Shown here: in pieces, positions 50,493 to 62,489 of the stretch
Layout of the letters: the number at the start of each line of letters is the position of its first letter
Position numbering within the stretch: position 1 is the stretch's first letter
Source: Megaustenia siamemsis
Taxonomy: Eukaryota; Mollusca; Gastropoda; Stylommatophora; Ariophantidae
Reading direction: 5' to 3'
DNA: 64,000 nucleotides
Assembly (NCBI GenBank): GCA_032433765.1
Contig: JAVIAB010000102.1
Coordinates: 10,128,491-10,192,490, forward strand
Notes under the pieces: model-generated
Databases searched by the model: none
The model's input: only the letters and a program-made list of their open reading frames with translations
Told to the model about the DNA's origin: nothing
Position numbers and translations under genes: made by a program

Positions 50493-53400
50493 TAAGGACA
50501 ATCTAATGAAGATTGTTAAGGATAATCTGTGGAAGATATTTAAGGACAATCTAATGAAGAAAGTTAAAGACAATCTGCAGAAGACAGTTAAAGACAATCT
50601 AATGAAGATATTTTAGGACAATCTAAGGAAGATAGTTAAGGACAATCTGTGGAAGATATTTAAGGATAATCTAATGAAGAAAGTTAAAGACAATCTGCAG
50701 AAGATAGTTAAAGACAATCTAATGAAGATATTTTAGGACAATCTAAGGAAGATAGTTAAAGACAATCTGTGGAAGATATTTAAGGATAATCTAATGAGGA
50801 AAGTTAAAGACAATCTGCAGAAGATAGTTAAAGACAATCTAATGAAGATATTTTAGGACAATCTAAGGAAGATAGTTAAGGACAATCTAATGAAGATATT
50901 TAAGGACAATCTAATGAAGATAGTTAAGGTCAATCTAATGAAGATAGTTAAGGTCAATCTAATGAAGATAGTTAAGGTCAATCTAATGAAGAAAGTTAAG
51001 GACAATCTAATGAAGAAAGTTAAGGTCAATCTAATGAAGAAAGTGAAGGTCAAACTAATGAAGACAGTTACAGGCAATCTAATGAAGATAGTTAAGGACT
51101 ATGTAATGAAGATAGTTAAGGACAATCTAACAAAGATAGTTAAGGACAATGTAATGAAGATAGTTACAGGCAATCTAATGAAGAATTTTAAGGACACTCT
51201 AAAGAAGATAGTTAAGGACAATATAATGAAGATAGTTAAGGACAATCTAAGGAAGATAGTTAAGGACAATCTAAGGAAGATTGTTAAGGACAATCTAAGG
51301 AAGATAGTTAAGGACAATCTAAGGAAGATAGTTAAGGACAATCTAAGGAAGATAGTTAAGGACAATCTAAGGAAGATAATTAAGGACAATCTAATAAAGA
51401 TAGTTGAGTACAATCTAATGAATATAGTTAAGGACAATCTAATGATGATAGTTAAGGACAATCTAATGAAGATAGTTAAGTCAATCTAATGAAGATAGTT
51501 AAGGACTATTTAAGGAAGATAGTTAAGGACAATCTTATGAAAATAGTTAAGGACAATCTAATGAAAATAGTTAAGGACAATCTAATGAAGATATTTAAGG
51601 ACAATCTAATAAAGATAGTTAAGGACAATCTAATGAAGATAGTTAAGGACAATCTATGGAAGATAGTTAAGGACAATCAAATGAAAATAGTTAAGAACAA
51701 TCTAATGAAGATAGTTGAGGACAATCTAATGATGATAGTTAAGGACAATCTAATGAAAATAGTTGAGGACAATCTAATGAAGATAGTTAGGACAATCTGT
51801 GGAAGATAGTTAAGGACAATCAAATGAAAATAGTTAAGGACAATCTAATGAAGATAGTTGAGGACAATCTAATGATGATAGTTAAGGACAATCTAATGAA
51901 AATAGTTGAGGACAATCTAATGAAAATAGTTGATGACAATCTAATGAAAATAGTTGAGAAAATCTAATGAAGATAGTTAAGGACAATCTAATAAAGATAG
52001 TTGAGGACAATCTAATGAAGATAGTTAATGACAATCTAATGAAAATAGTTGAGGACAATCTAATGAAAATAGTTAAGGACAATCTAATGAAAATAGTTAA
52101 GGACAATCTAATAAAGATAGTTGAGGACAATCTAAGGAAGATAGTTAAGGACAATCTAATGAAGATATTTAAGGACAATCTAATGAAGATAGTTAAGGTC
52201 AATCTAATGAAGATAGTTAAGGTCAATCTAATGAAGATAGTTAAGGTCAATCTAATGAAGAAAGTTAAGGACAATCTAATGAAGAAAGTTAAGGTCAATC
52301 TAATGAAGATAGTTAAGGTCAATCTAATGAAGATAGTTAAGGTCAATCTAATGAAGAAAGTTAAGGACAATCTAATGAAGAAAGTTAAGGTCAATCTAAT
52401 GAAGATAGTTACAGGCAATCTAATGAAGAATTTTAAGGACACTCTAAAGAAGATAGTTAAGGACAATATAATGAAGATAGTTAAGGACAATCTAAGGAAG
52501 ATAGTTAAGGACAATCTAAGGAAGATTGTTAAGGACAATCTAAGGAAGATAGTTAAGGACAATCTAAGGAAGATAGTTAAGGACAATCTAAGGAAGATAG
52601 TTAAGGACAATCTAAGGAAGATAATTAAGGACAATCTGTGGAAGATAGTTAAGGACAATCTATGGAAGATAGTTAAGGACAATCTGTGGAAGATAGTTAA
52701 GGACAATCTGTGGAAGATAGTTAAGGACAATCTATGGAAGATAGTTAAGGACAATCTATGGAAGATAGTTAAGGACAATCTATGGAAGATAGTTAAGGAC
52801 AATCTGTGGAAGATAGTTAATTACAATCTATGGAAGATAGGTAAGGACAATCTGTGGAAGATAGTTAATTACAATCTATGGAAGATAGTTAAGGACAATC
52901 TGTGGAAGATAGTTAAGGACAATCTGTGGAAGATAGTTAAGGACAATCTGTGGAAGATAGTTAATTACAATCTATGGAAGATAGGTAAGGACAATCTGTG
53001 GAAGATAGTTAAGGACAATCTATGGAAGATAGTTAAGGACAATCTGTGGAAGATAGTTAATTACAATCTATGGAAGATAGTTAAGGACAATCTGTGGAAG
53101 ATAGTTAATTACAATCTATGGAAGATAGGTAAGGACAATCTGTGGAAGATAGTTAAGGACAATCTATGGAAGATAGTTAAGGACAATCTATGGAAGATAG
53201 TTAAGGACAATCTGTGGAAGATAGTTAATTACAATCTATGGAAGATAGGTAAGGACAATCTGTGGAAGATAGTTAATTACAATCTATGGAAGATAGTTAA
53301 GGACAATCTGTGGAAGATAGTTAAGGACAATCTATGGAAGATAGTTAAGGACAATCTATGGAAGATAGTTAATTACAATCTATGGAAGATAGTTAAGGAC

Positions 53401-54115
53401 AATCTGTGGAAGATAGTTAAGGACAATCTATGGAAGATAGTTAAGGACAATCTATGGAAGATAGTTAAGGACAATCTATGGAAGATAGTTAAGGACAATC
53501 TAATGAAGATAGTTGAGGACAATCTGTGGAAGATAGTTAAGGACAATCTATGGAAGATAGTTAAGGATATCTATGGAAGGTAGTTAAGGACAATCTATGG
53601 AAGATAGTTAAGGATATCTATGGAAGATAGTTAAGGACAATCTATGGAAGATAGTTAAGGACAATCTATGGAAGATAGTTAAGGATATCTATGGAAGATA
53701 GTTAAGGACAATCTATGGAAGATAGTTAAGGACAATCTATGGAAGATAGTTAAGGATAATCTATGGAAGGTAGTTAAGGATATCTATGGAAGATAGTTAA
53801 GGACAATCTATGGAAGATAGTTAAGGATAATCTATGGAAGATAGTTAAGGATATCTATGGAAGATAGTTAAGGACAATCTATGGAAGATAGTTAAGGATA
53901 ATCTATGGAAGGTAGTTAAGGATATCTATGGAAGATAGTTAAGGACAATCTATGGAACATAGTTAAGGATAATCTATGGAAGATAGTTAAGGATATCTAT
54001 GGAAGATAGTTAAGGACAATCTATGGGAGATAGTTAAGGATCATCTATGGAAGGTAGTTAAGGATATCTATGGAAGATAGTTAAGGACAATCTATGGAAG
54101 ATAGTTAAGGACAAT
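50493..54115. repeat. HOR-2, copy 2 (about 3.6 kb aligned)
   Basis: Nearly identical to copy 1. Two deletions (GTTAAGTCAATC at about 51476 and GTTAGGAC at about 51787) break the frame that is open in copy 1, and the alignment ends near 54113. Confidence 0.9.
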
Positions 54116-54474
54116 CTATGGAAGATAGTTAAGGATAATCTATGGAAGATAGTTAAGGACAATCTATGGAAGATAGTTAAGGACAATCTATGGAAGATAG
54201 TTAAGGATAATCTATGGAAGATAGTTAAGGACAATCTATGGAAGATAGTTAAGGACAATCTTTAGAAGATATTTAAGGACAATCTATGGAAGATAGTTAA
54301 GGACAATCTAATGAAGATAGTTAAGGACAATCTAATAAAAATAGTTAAGGACAATCTAATGAAGATATTTAAGGACAATCTAATAAAGATAGTTAAGGAC
54401 AATCTATAGAAGATATTTAAGGACAATCTAATAAAAATAGTTAAGGACAATCTAATGAAGATAGTTAAGGACAA

Positions 54475-57413
54475 TCTAATAAAATAGTTAAGGACAATCT
54501 AATGAAGATAGTTAAGGACAATCTAATAAAAATAGTTAAGGACAATCTATAGAAGATATTTAAGGACAATCTATGGAAGATAGTTAAGGACAATCTATGG
54601 AAGATAGTTAAGGACAATCTAATAAAAATAGTTAAGGACAATCTAATGAAGATATTTAAGGACAATCTAATAAAGATAGTTGAGGACAATCTAATGAATA
54701 TAGTTAAGGACAATCTAATGATGATAGTTAAGGACAATCTAATGAAGATAGTTAAGGACAATCTAATGAAGATAGTTAAGGACTATTTAAGGAAGATAGT
54801 TAAGGACAATCTTATGAAAATAGTTAAGGACAATCTAATGAAAATAGTTAAGGACAATCTAATGAAGATATTTAAGGACAATCTAATAAAGATAGTTAAG
54901 GACAATCTAATGAAGATAGTTAAGGACAATCTATGGAAGATAGTTAAGGACAATCAAATGAAAATAGTTAAGGACAATCTAATGAAGATAGTTGAGGACA
55001 ATCTAATGATGATAGTTAAGGACAATCTAATGAAAATAGTTGAGGACAATCTAATGAAAATAGTTGATGACAATCTAATGAAAATAGTTGAGAAAATCTA
55101 ATGAAGATAGTTAAGGACAATCTAATAAAGATAGTTGAGGACAATCTAATGAAGATAGTTAAGGACAATCTAATGAAAATAGTTGAGGACAATCTAATGA
55201 AAATAGTTAAGGACAATCTAATGAAAATAGTTAAGGACAATCTAATAAAGATAGTTGAGGACAATCTAATGAAGATAGTTAAGGGCAATCTAATGAAGAT
55301 AGTTAAGGACAATCTTATTAAGATATTTAAGGACAATCTAATAAAGATAGTTGAGGACAATCTAATGAAGATAGTTAAAGACAATCTAATGATGATAGTT
55401 AAGGACAATCTAATGAAGATTGTTAAGGATAATCTGTGGAAGATATTTAAGGACAATCTGATGAAGAAAGTTAAAGACAATCTGCAGAAGACAGTTAAAG
55501 ACAATCTAATGAAGATATTTTAGGACAATCTAAGGAAGATAGTTAAGGACAATCTGTGGAAGATATTTAAGGATAATCTAATGAAGAAAGTTAAAGACAA
55601 TCTGCAGAAGATAGTTAAAGACAATCTAATGAAGATATTTTAGGACAATCTAAGGAAGATAGTTAAAGACAATCTGTGGAAGATATTTAAGGATAATCTA
55701 ATGAAGAAAGTTAAAGACAATCTGCAGAAGATAGTTAAAGACAATCTAATGAAGATATTTTAGGACAATCTAAGGAAGATAGTTAAGGACAATCTAATGA
55801 AGATATTTAAGGACAATCTAATGAAGATAGTTAAAGACAATATGTGGAAGATTTTTAAGGACAATATAATGAAGAAAGTTAAGGACAATCTAATGAAGAA
55901 AGTTAAGGTCAATCTAATGAAGATAGTTAAGGTCAATCTAATGAAGAAAGAGAAGGTCAAACTAATGAAGACAGTTACAGGCAATCTAATGAAGATAGTT
56001 AAGGACTATGTAATGAAGATAGTTAAGGACAATCTAACGAAGATAGTTAAGGACAATGTAATGAAGATAGTTACAGGCAATCTAATGAAGATAGTTAAGG
56101 ACAATCTAAGGAAGATAGTTAAGGACAATCTAAGGAAGATAGTTAAGGACAATCTAAGGAAGATAATTAAGGACAATCTATGGAAGATAGTTAAGGACAA
56201 TTTATGGAAAATAGTTAAGGACAATCTGTGGAAGATAGTTAAGGACAATCTATGGAAGATAGTTAAGGACAATCTGTGGAAGATAGTTAATTACAATCTA
56301 CGGAAGATAGTTAAGGACAATCTGTGGAAGATAGTTAATTACAATCTATGGAAGATAGTTAAGGACAATCTGTGGAAGATAGTTAAGGACAATCTATGGA
56401 AGATAGTTAAGGACAATCTATGGAAGATAGTTAAGGACAATCTATGGAAGATAGTTAAGGACAATCTAATGAAGATAGTTGAGGACAATCTGTGGAAGAT
56501 AGTTAAGGACAATCTATGGAAAATAGTTAAGGACAATCTATGGAAGATAGTTAAGGACAATCTATGGAAGATAGTTAAGGATATCTATGGAAGGTAGTTA
56601 AGGACAATCTATGGAAGATAGTTAAGGATATCTATGGACGATAGTTAAGGACAATCTATGGAAGATAGTTAAGGACAATCTATGGAAGATAGTTAAGGAT
56701 ATCTATGGAAGGTAGTTAAGGACAATCTATGGAAGATAGTTAAGGATATCTATGGAAGATAGTTAAGGACAATCTATGGAAGATAGTTAAGGACAATCTA
56801 TGGAAGATAGTTAAGGATATCTATGGAAGATAGTTAAGGACAATCTATGGAAGATAGTTAAGGACAATCTATGGAAGATAGTTAAGGATAATCTATGGAA
56901 GATAGTTAAGGATATCTATGGAAGATAGTTAAGGACAATCTATGGAAGATAGTTAAGGATAATCTATGGAAGGTAGTTAAGGATATCTATGGAAGATAGT
57001 TAAGGACAATCTATGGAAGATAGTTAAGGATAATCTATGGAAGATAGTTAAGGATATCTATGGAAGATAGTTAAGGACAATCTATGGAAGATAGTTAAGG
57101 ATCATCTATGGAAGGTAGTTAAGGATATCTATGGAAGATAGTTAAGGACAATCTATGGAAGATAGTTAAGGATAATCTATGGAAGATAGTTAAGGATATC
57201 TATGGAAGATAGTTATGGACAATCTATGGAAGATAGTTAAGGATAATCTATGGAAGATAGTTAAGGATATCTATGGAAGATAGTTAAGGATATCTATGGA
57301 AGATAGTTAAGGATAATCTATGGAAGATAGTTAAGGACAATCTATGGAAGATAGTTAAGGACAATCTATGGAAGATAGTTAAGGATAATCTATGGAAGAT
57401 AGTTAAGGACAAT
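54475..57413. repeat. Higher-order repeat HOR-3, copy 1 (about 2939 bp)
   Basis: Aligns to 57414-60352 at a constant 2939-bp offset. The first part duplicates 45715-46900 (offset 8760), so HOR-3 shares blocks with the HOR-2 region. Confidence 0.9.
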
Positions 57414-60352
57414 CTAATAAAAATAGTTAAGGACAATCTAATGAAGATAGTTAAGGACAATCTAATAAAAATAGTTAAGGACAATCTATAGAAGATATTT
57501 AAGGACAATCTATGGAAGATAGTTAAGGACAATCTATGGAAGATAGTTAAGGACAATCTAATAAAAATAGTTAAGGACAATCTAATGAAGATATTTAAGG
57601 ACAATCTAATAAAGATAGTTGAGGACAATCTAATGAATATAGTTAAGGACAATCTAATGATGATAGTTAAGGACAATCTAATGAAGATAGTTAAGGACAA
57701 TCTAATGAAGATAGTTAAGGACTATTTAAGGAAGATAGTTAAGGACAATCTTATGAAAATAGTTAAGGACAATCTAATGAAAATAGTTAAGGACAATCTA
57801 ATGAAGATATTTAAGGACAATCTAATAAAGATAGTTAAGGACAATCTAATGAAGATAGTTAAGGACAATCTATGGAACATAGTTAAGGACAATCAAATGA
57901 AAATAGTTAAGGACAATCTAATGAAGATAGTTGAGGACAATCTAATGATGATAGTTAAGGACAATCTAATGAAAATAGTTGAGGACAATCTAATGAAAAT
58001 AGTTGATGACAATCTAATGAAAATAGTTGAGAAAATCTAATGAAGATAGTTAAGGACAATCTAATAAAGATAGTTGAGGACAATCTAATGAAGATAGTTA
58101 AGGACAATCTAATGAAAATAGTTGAGGACAATCTAATGAAAATTGTTAAGGACAATCTAATGAAAATAGTTAAGGACAATCTAATAAAGATAGTTGAGGA
58201 CAATCTAATGAAGATAGTTAAGGGCAATCTAATGAAGATAGTTAAGGACAATCTTATTAAGATATTTAAGGACAATCTAATAAAGATAGTTGAGGACAAT
58301 CTAATGAAGATAGTTAAAGACAATCTAATGATGATAGTTAAGGACAATCTAATGAAGATTGTTAAGGATAATCTGTGGAAGATATTTAAGGACAATCTGA
58401 TGAAGAAAGTTAAAGACAATCTGCAGAAGACAGTTAAAGACAATCTAATGAAGATATTTTAGGACAATCTAAGGAAGATAGTTAAGGACAATCTGTGGAA
58501 GATATTTAAGGATAATCTAATGAAGAAAGTTAAAGACAATCTGCAGAAGATAGTTAAAGACAATCTAATGAAGATATTTTAGGACAATCTAAGGAAGATA
58601 GTTAAAGACAATCTGTGGAAGATATTTAAGGATAATCTAATGAAGAAAGTTAAAGACAATCTGCAGAAGATAGTTAAAGACAATCTAATGAAGATATTTT
58701 AGGACAATCTAAGGAAGATAGTTAAGGACAATCTAATGAAGATATTTAAGGACAATCTAATGAAGATAGTTAAAGACAATATGTGGAAGATTTTTAAGGA
58801 CAATATAATGAAGAAAGTTAAGGACAATCTAATGAAGAAAGTTAAGGTCAATCTAATGAAGATAGTTAAGGTCAATCTAATGAAGAAAGAGAAGGTCAAA
58901 CTAATGAAGACAGTTACAGGCAATCTAATGAAGATAGTTAAGGACTATGTAATGAAGATAGTTAAGGACAATCTAACGAAGATAGTTAAGGACAATGTAA
59001 TGAAGATAGTTACAGGCAATCTAATGAAGATAGTTAAGGACAATCTAAGGAAGATAGTTAAGGACAATCTAAGGAAGATAGTTAAGGACAATCTAAGGAA
59101 GATAATTAAGGACAATCTATGGAAGATAGTTAAGGACAATTTATGGAAAATAGTTAAGGACAATCTGTGGAAGATAGTTAAGGACAATCTATGGAAGATA
59201 GTTAAGGACAATCTGTGGAAGATAGTTAATTACAATCTACGGAAGATAGTTAAGGACAATCTGTGGAAGATAGTTAATTACAATCTATGGAAGATAGTTA
59301 AGGACAATCTGTGGAAGATAGTTAAGGACAATCTATGGAAGATAGTTAAGGACAATCTATGGAAGATAGTTAAGGACAATCTATGGAAGATAGTTAAGGA
59401 CAATCTAATGAAGATAGTTGAGGACAATCTGTGGAAGATAGTTAAGGACAATCTATGGAAAATAGTTAAGGACAATCTATGGAAGATAGTTAAGGACAAT
59501 CTATGGAAGATAGTTAAGGATATCTATGGAAGGTAGTTAAGGACAATCTATGGAAGATAGTTAAGGATATCTATGGACGATAGTTAAGGACAATCTATGG
59601 AAGATAGTTAAGGACAATCTATGGAAGATAGTTAAGGATATCTATGGAAGGTAGTTAAGGACAATCTATGGAAGATAGTTAAGGATATCTATGGAAGATA
59701 GTTAAGGACAATCTATGGAAGATAGTTAAGGACAATCTATGGAAGATAGTTAAGGATATCTATGGAAGATAGTTAAGGACAATCTATGGAAGATAGTTAA
59801 GGACAATCTATGGAAGATAGTTAAGGATAATCTATGGAAGATAGTTAAGGATATCTATGGAAGATAGTTAAGGACAATCTATGGAAGATAGTTAAGGATA
59901 ATCTATGGAAGGTAGTTAAGGATATCTATGGAAGATAGTTAAGGACAATCTATGGAAGATAGTTAAGGATAATCTATGGAAGATAGTTAAGGATATCTAT
60001 GGAAGATAGTTAAGGACAATCTATGGAAGATAGTTAAGGATCATCTATGGAAGGTAGTTAAGGATATCTATGGAAGATAGTTAAGGACAATCTATGGAAG
60101 ATAGTTAAGGATAATCTATGGAAGATAGTTAAGGATATCTATGGAAGATAGTTAAGGACAATCTATGGAAGATAGTTAAGGATAATCTATGGAAGATAGT
60201 TAAGGATATCTATGGAAGATAGTTAAGGATATCTATGGAAGATAGTTAAGGATAATCTATGGAAGATAGTTAAGGACAATCTATGGAAGATAGTTAAGGA
60301 CAATCTATGGAAGATAGTTAAGGATAATCTATGGAAGATAGTTAAGGACAAT
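57414..60352. repeat. HOR-3, copy 2 (about 2939 bp)
   Basis: Differs from copy 1 only at isolated bases that I could see (for example GTTATGGAC at 57211 against GTTAAGGAC at 60150, and TGGAACATAG at 57872 against TGGAAGATAG in copy 1). Confidence 0.9.
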
Positions 60353-60512
60353 CTATGGAAGATAGTTAAGGACAATCTATGGAAGATAGTTAAGGATAAT
60401 CTATGGAAGATAGTTAAGGATATCTATGGAAGATAGTTAAGGATAATCTATGGAAGATAGTTAAGGATATCTATGGAAGATTGTTAAGGACAATCTATGG
60501 AAGACAGTTAAG
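59520..60512. repeat. 71-bp trimeric sub-array (23+24+24) at the array's right end
   Basis: Units cycle GGATATC (23 bp, one base short), GGACAATC and GGATAATC, giving a 71-bp period. Equivalent stretches are at 44835-45380, 49710-50310, 53565-54075 and 56580-57300. The last recognisable unit decays through GTTAAGTGCATTCTGTG at about 60510. Confidence 0.85.
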
Positions 60513-60698
60513 TGCATTCTGTGAAAGATTGTCTTGGACCAAGACGATCTGAAAGTGCGGTGAACTCTAAGAAGATGAAGAAGAATGAAGGAACATGCTT
60601 TAGCTTCATCGCTAAGCCAGGGAGTTATCAATCACTATGATATTGCCTATTTCTGAAGGAAAACACAAGAAAATAAATTAAAAGTTTTTAAAAAAAAC
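60513..60698. other. Short unique spacer
   Basis: Contains no frame or repeat beyond a run of A near 60690. Confidence 0.4.
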
Positions 60699-60985
60699 AA
60701 ATTCTCTTCAAACCAGTTCTAAGAAAACTGTAACCGTAAACAAAATAAAATAAATGGACATTTTAAAAAGAAGAAATTCTCTTCAAAGACAGTTCTAAGA
60801 AAACTGTAACCGTAAACAAAATAAAATAAATGGACATTTTAAAAAGAAGAAATTCTCTTCAAAGACAGTTCTAAGAAAACTGTAACCGTAAACAAAATAA
60901 AATAAATGGACATTTTAAAAAGACGAAATTCTCTTCAAAGACAGTTCCGAGAAAACGGAAACGATGAACAAAAATACGAAAGCGG
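60699..60985. repeat. 74-bp minisatellite, about 3.5 copies
   Basis: The unit contains AAATTCTCTTCAAAGACAGT, TAAGAAAACTGTAACCGTAA and AATAAATGGACATTTTAAAA. It lies 25 bp from the donor of P450 exon 1. Confidence 0.92.
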
Positions 60986-61010
60986 ACAGCATGCAGACAC
61001 CTTTACTCAC

Positions 61011-61233
61011 ATGTCAAGTATGTTAAATTTGAAACCGTTACGAATAGCGTACACTTGAGAAATGGATGTCATGGGGCGTACCGGATGTTTTCCTTCATTT
61101 CTGTAAACAGTTTCAATGTCTTCTGGTTGATAAACCATAACTACTGGAACCCCAAGTTGAAATTTTACCACTGGTCCATACGTGTCGAGCAATCGATCGA
61201 ATAACTGATTTGCTGTTTTTGGTCCCACATTCG
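61011..61233 (-). CDS. Cytochrome P450, exon 1 of 5 visible (N-terminal part, mitochondrial-clan-like)
   Basis: This exon encodes the region from before helix A to just before helix C of a microsomal- or mitochondrial-type P450, a haem monooxygenase. The translation contains YGPVVKFQLG, a PEDIETVY stretch and YRNEGKHPVRP. The last is the EGK-P-RP signature that in my knowledge is typical of mitochondrial-clan P450s (CYP10/11/24/27/44-like). The acceptor is AG at 61235-61234 behind a pyrimidine-rich tract, and the donor is GTGAGT directly after 61011. The exon starts with two bases of a split codon and ends in phase 2. The next exon's first base completes an Ile codon, giving ...NILDI-DGDKW, which matches the usual family sequence. 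The membrane or mitochondrial targeting exon(s) must lie upstream; I found none before 64000. The exact family is not recognised. Confidence 0.88.
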
Positions 61234-61268
61234 CTGTTTGGTGGAAGGATAAAGAAAAGTTTGTTTTG

Positions 61269-61284
61269 GGGGGGGGGGGGGGGG
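61269..61284 (+). repeat. Poly-G run of about 16 bases
   Basis: On the gene strand this is a C run about 35 bp upstream of the exon 1 acceptor, so it lies within the pyrimidine-rich region before the splice site. Confidence 0.95.
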
Positions 61285-61339
61285 ATCGAAATAAGAATCA
61301 CAATAGCGAAGCCAGCAATGACTTTCAGAAACCTCGATA

Positions 61340-61725
61340 AAATATGGAAATCAAAATTCATCATCATGTGCCATGCCGATTGGCGTAGGCGATCATGTCC
61401 CTCCACAATCTTCTATCTACAATGCATCGTATCAGCTCTGTTGTTGACTGTTTTCCATGCCATGACACCAAACTGTCTAGTATTTTCTCTCTTTATCGTT
61501 CGCGATATCTTTTTCGTTTTTTTTTTTGCCAGTTGTAACCAAGTAGTTCAACTTTCCTAATCTCATGATGTGCCCAAGAAATGTTGATTATTTCTTTCCG
61601 ATTTTTTTTAGAAGTTCCCTTTTTCAGTTGACCTCTGAGAATTTCGTCATTGGTCTTTTTAACTGTCCAGGGAACTTTCAACATTCATCTGAGAAATCTT
61701 ATCTATGTGGCCTCTAATCGTCTTT
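61340..61725 (-). mobile_element. LINE-Q 3' fragment (minus strand)
   Basis: The minus strand encodes broken pieces around MLKVPWTVKKTNDEIL and the 3' end GATCGCCTACGCCAATCGGC followed by ATGGCACATGATGATGA. Close to the copy at 62490-62985. Confidence 0.75.
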
Positions 61726-61739
61726 AAAATGATCCAAAT

Positions 61740-62215
61740 CAAAATTACTAAGCACAAAAAGAAAGCTCAGGATTTTCAAATTAACTGTACTAACCATCCT
61801 TACGTATAAATGCGGGAGATGGAAAACAACAAAAGAAATAGAAAATAAACTGGATGATTTTAGAAACAAATGCCCGAGGAAAATACTTCGTGTACCGTGG
61901 AATGAGTTCAAGACTAGTGCAGACATAAGAGAAATGATAAAGAATTTTTTTTAAATCAACTATAATCAAGAGAAGAAGATGGTCATATGTTGGCCTTGTG
62001 ATGAGAAAAGACAACGAAAGAATATCAAAACGGGTGCTCAAATGAGAACGAGAGTGTAAAAGAAAACGAGGCAGGCTTAGAGAAACACGAAAAAGAACAT
62101 TACAGAGAGAGACAACAACAGCAGACATTAGCTCATTCGCAAAGATTTAACAACTCGCTCAGAACAGAGCCATCTCACGAGACATTATGCAGGTCGTACG
62201 CAAGGTTTGATAGTT
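61740..62215 (+). mobile_element. RTE-like LINE fragment
   Basis: Frames read LTVLTILTYKCGRWKTTKEI, then CPRKILRVPWNEF, DIREMIK and, after frameshifts, RKTRQA*RNTKK. This corresponds to the L.YG.E.W, C.R.IL.I.W and GRPRxTWRR order of an RTE-type C-terminus. It is dead. Confidence 0.65.
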
Positions 62216-62489
62216 GAAAGGTCGGCGTACACGAGGGTCTAGAATTTCACACAGCATTCTATTATTGCGCCCTTCATTACTAGCGTAGGATCGATTTAGG
62301 GATTTACGATCGTCCATCATGATGACGTGGCATATACAACAATGGATGCTCCCATAACGCCTGATTCGCTCAAAAGAAAACTGTCAAAACGCACGAAGCA
62401 CTGTAGCGATGGCGGAGAATCATTGTAGTTTAACTTTCAGTTGCTGTGGCAGAACAATCTACATTAAGGAGCTGTGAATCATTCATAAT
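62216..62489. other. No gene recognised
   Basis: I checked the minus strand for an upstream P450 exon and saw none; no other motif was recognised. Confidence 0.4.

Larger units (their letters stand above)
27927..60512. repeat. Continuous 24-bp satellite array, 32.6 kb, roughly 1,350 units
   Basis: The unit core is GATAGTTAAGGACAATCTA followed by TGGAA or ATGAA. All 32.6 kb align to this unit with point variants and a few 1-2-bp indels, and no interrupting transposon was seen. Variant subfamilies occur in blocks, and those blocks are repeated as higher-order units at about 2.6, 3.85 and 2.94 kb. Because 24 is divisible by three and the common variants lack stops, long frames appear on both strands ([12 protein letters not shown] on plus, [12 protein letters not shown] on minus). 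The array fills the P450 intron between exons 1 and 2. Confidence 0.98.

Noticed and set aside
27927..60512. The many 100-538-codon open frames in the 24-bp satellite as protein genes
   Set aside because: They appear on both strands at once, consist only of the repeat, start and stop at arbitrary variant units (for example TAATG overlaps at 31881 and 34545), and are broken by 23-bp units. Unit length divisible by three explains them.
61113..61560. Frames of 97 and 116 codons around the poly-G run
   Set aside because: They overlap exon 1 out of frame or cross LINE-Q fragments; no family resemblance.
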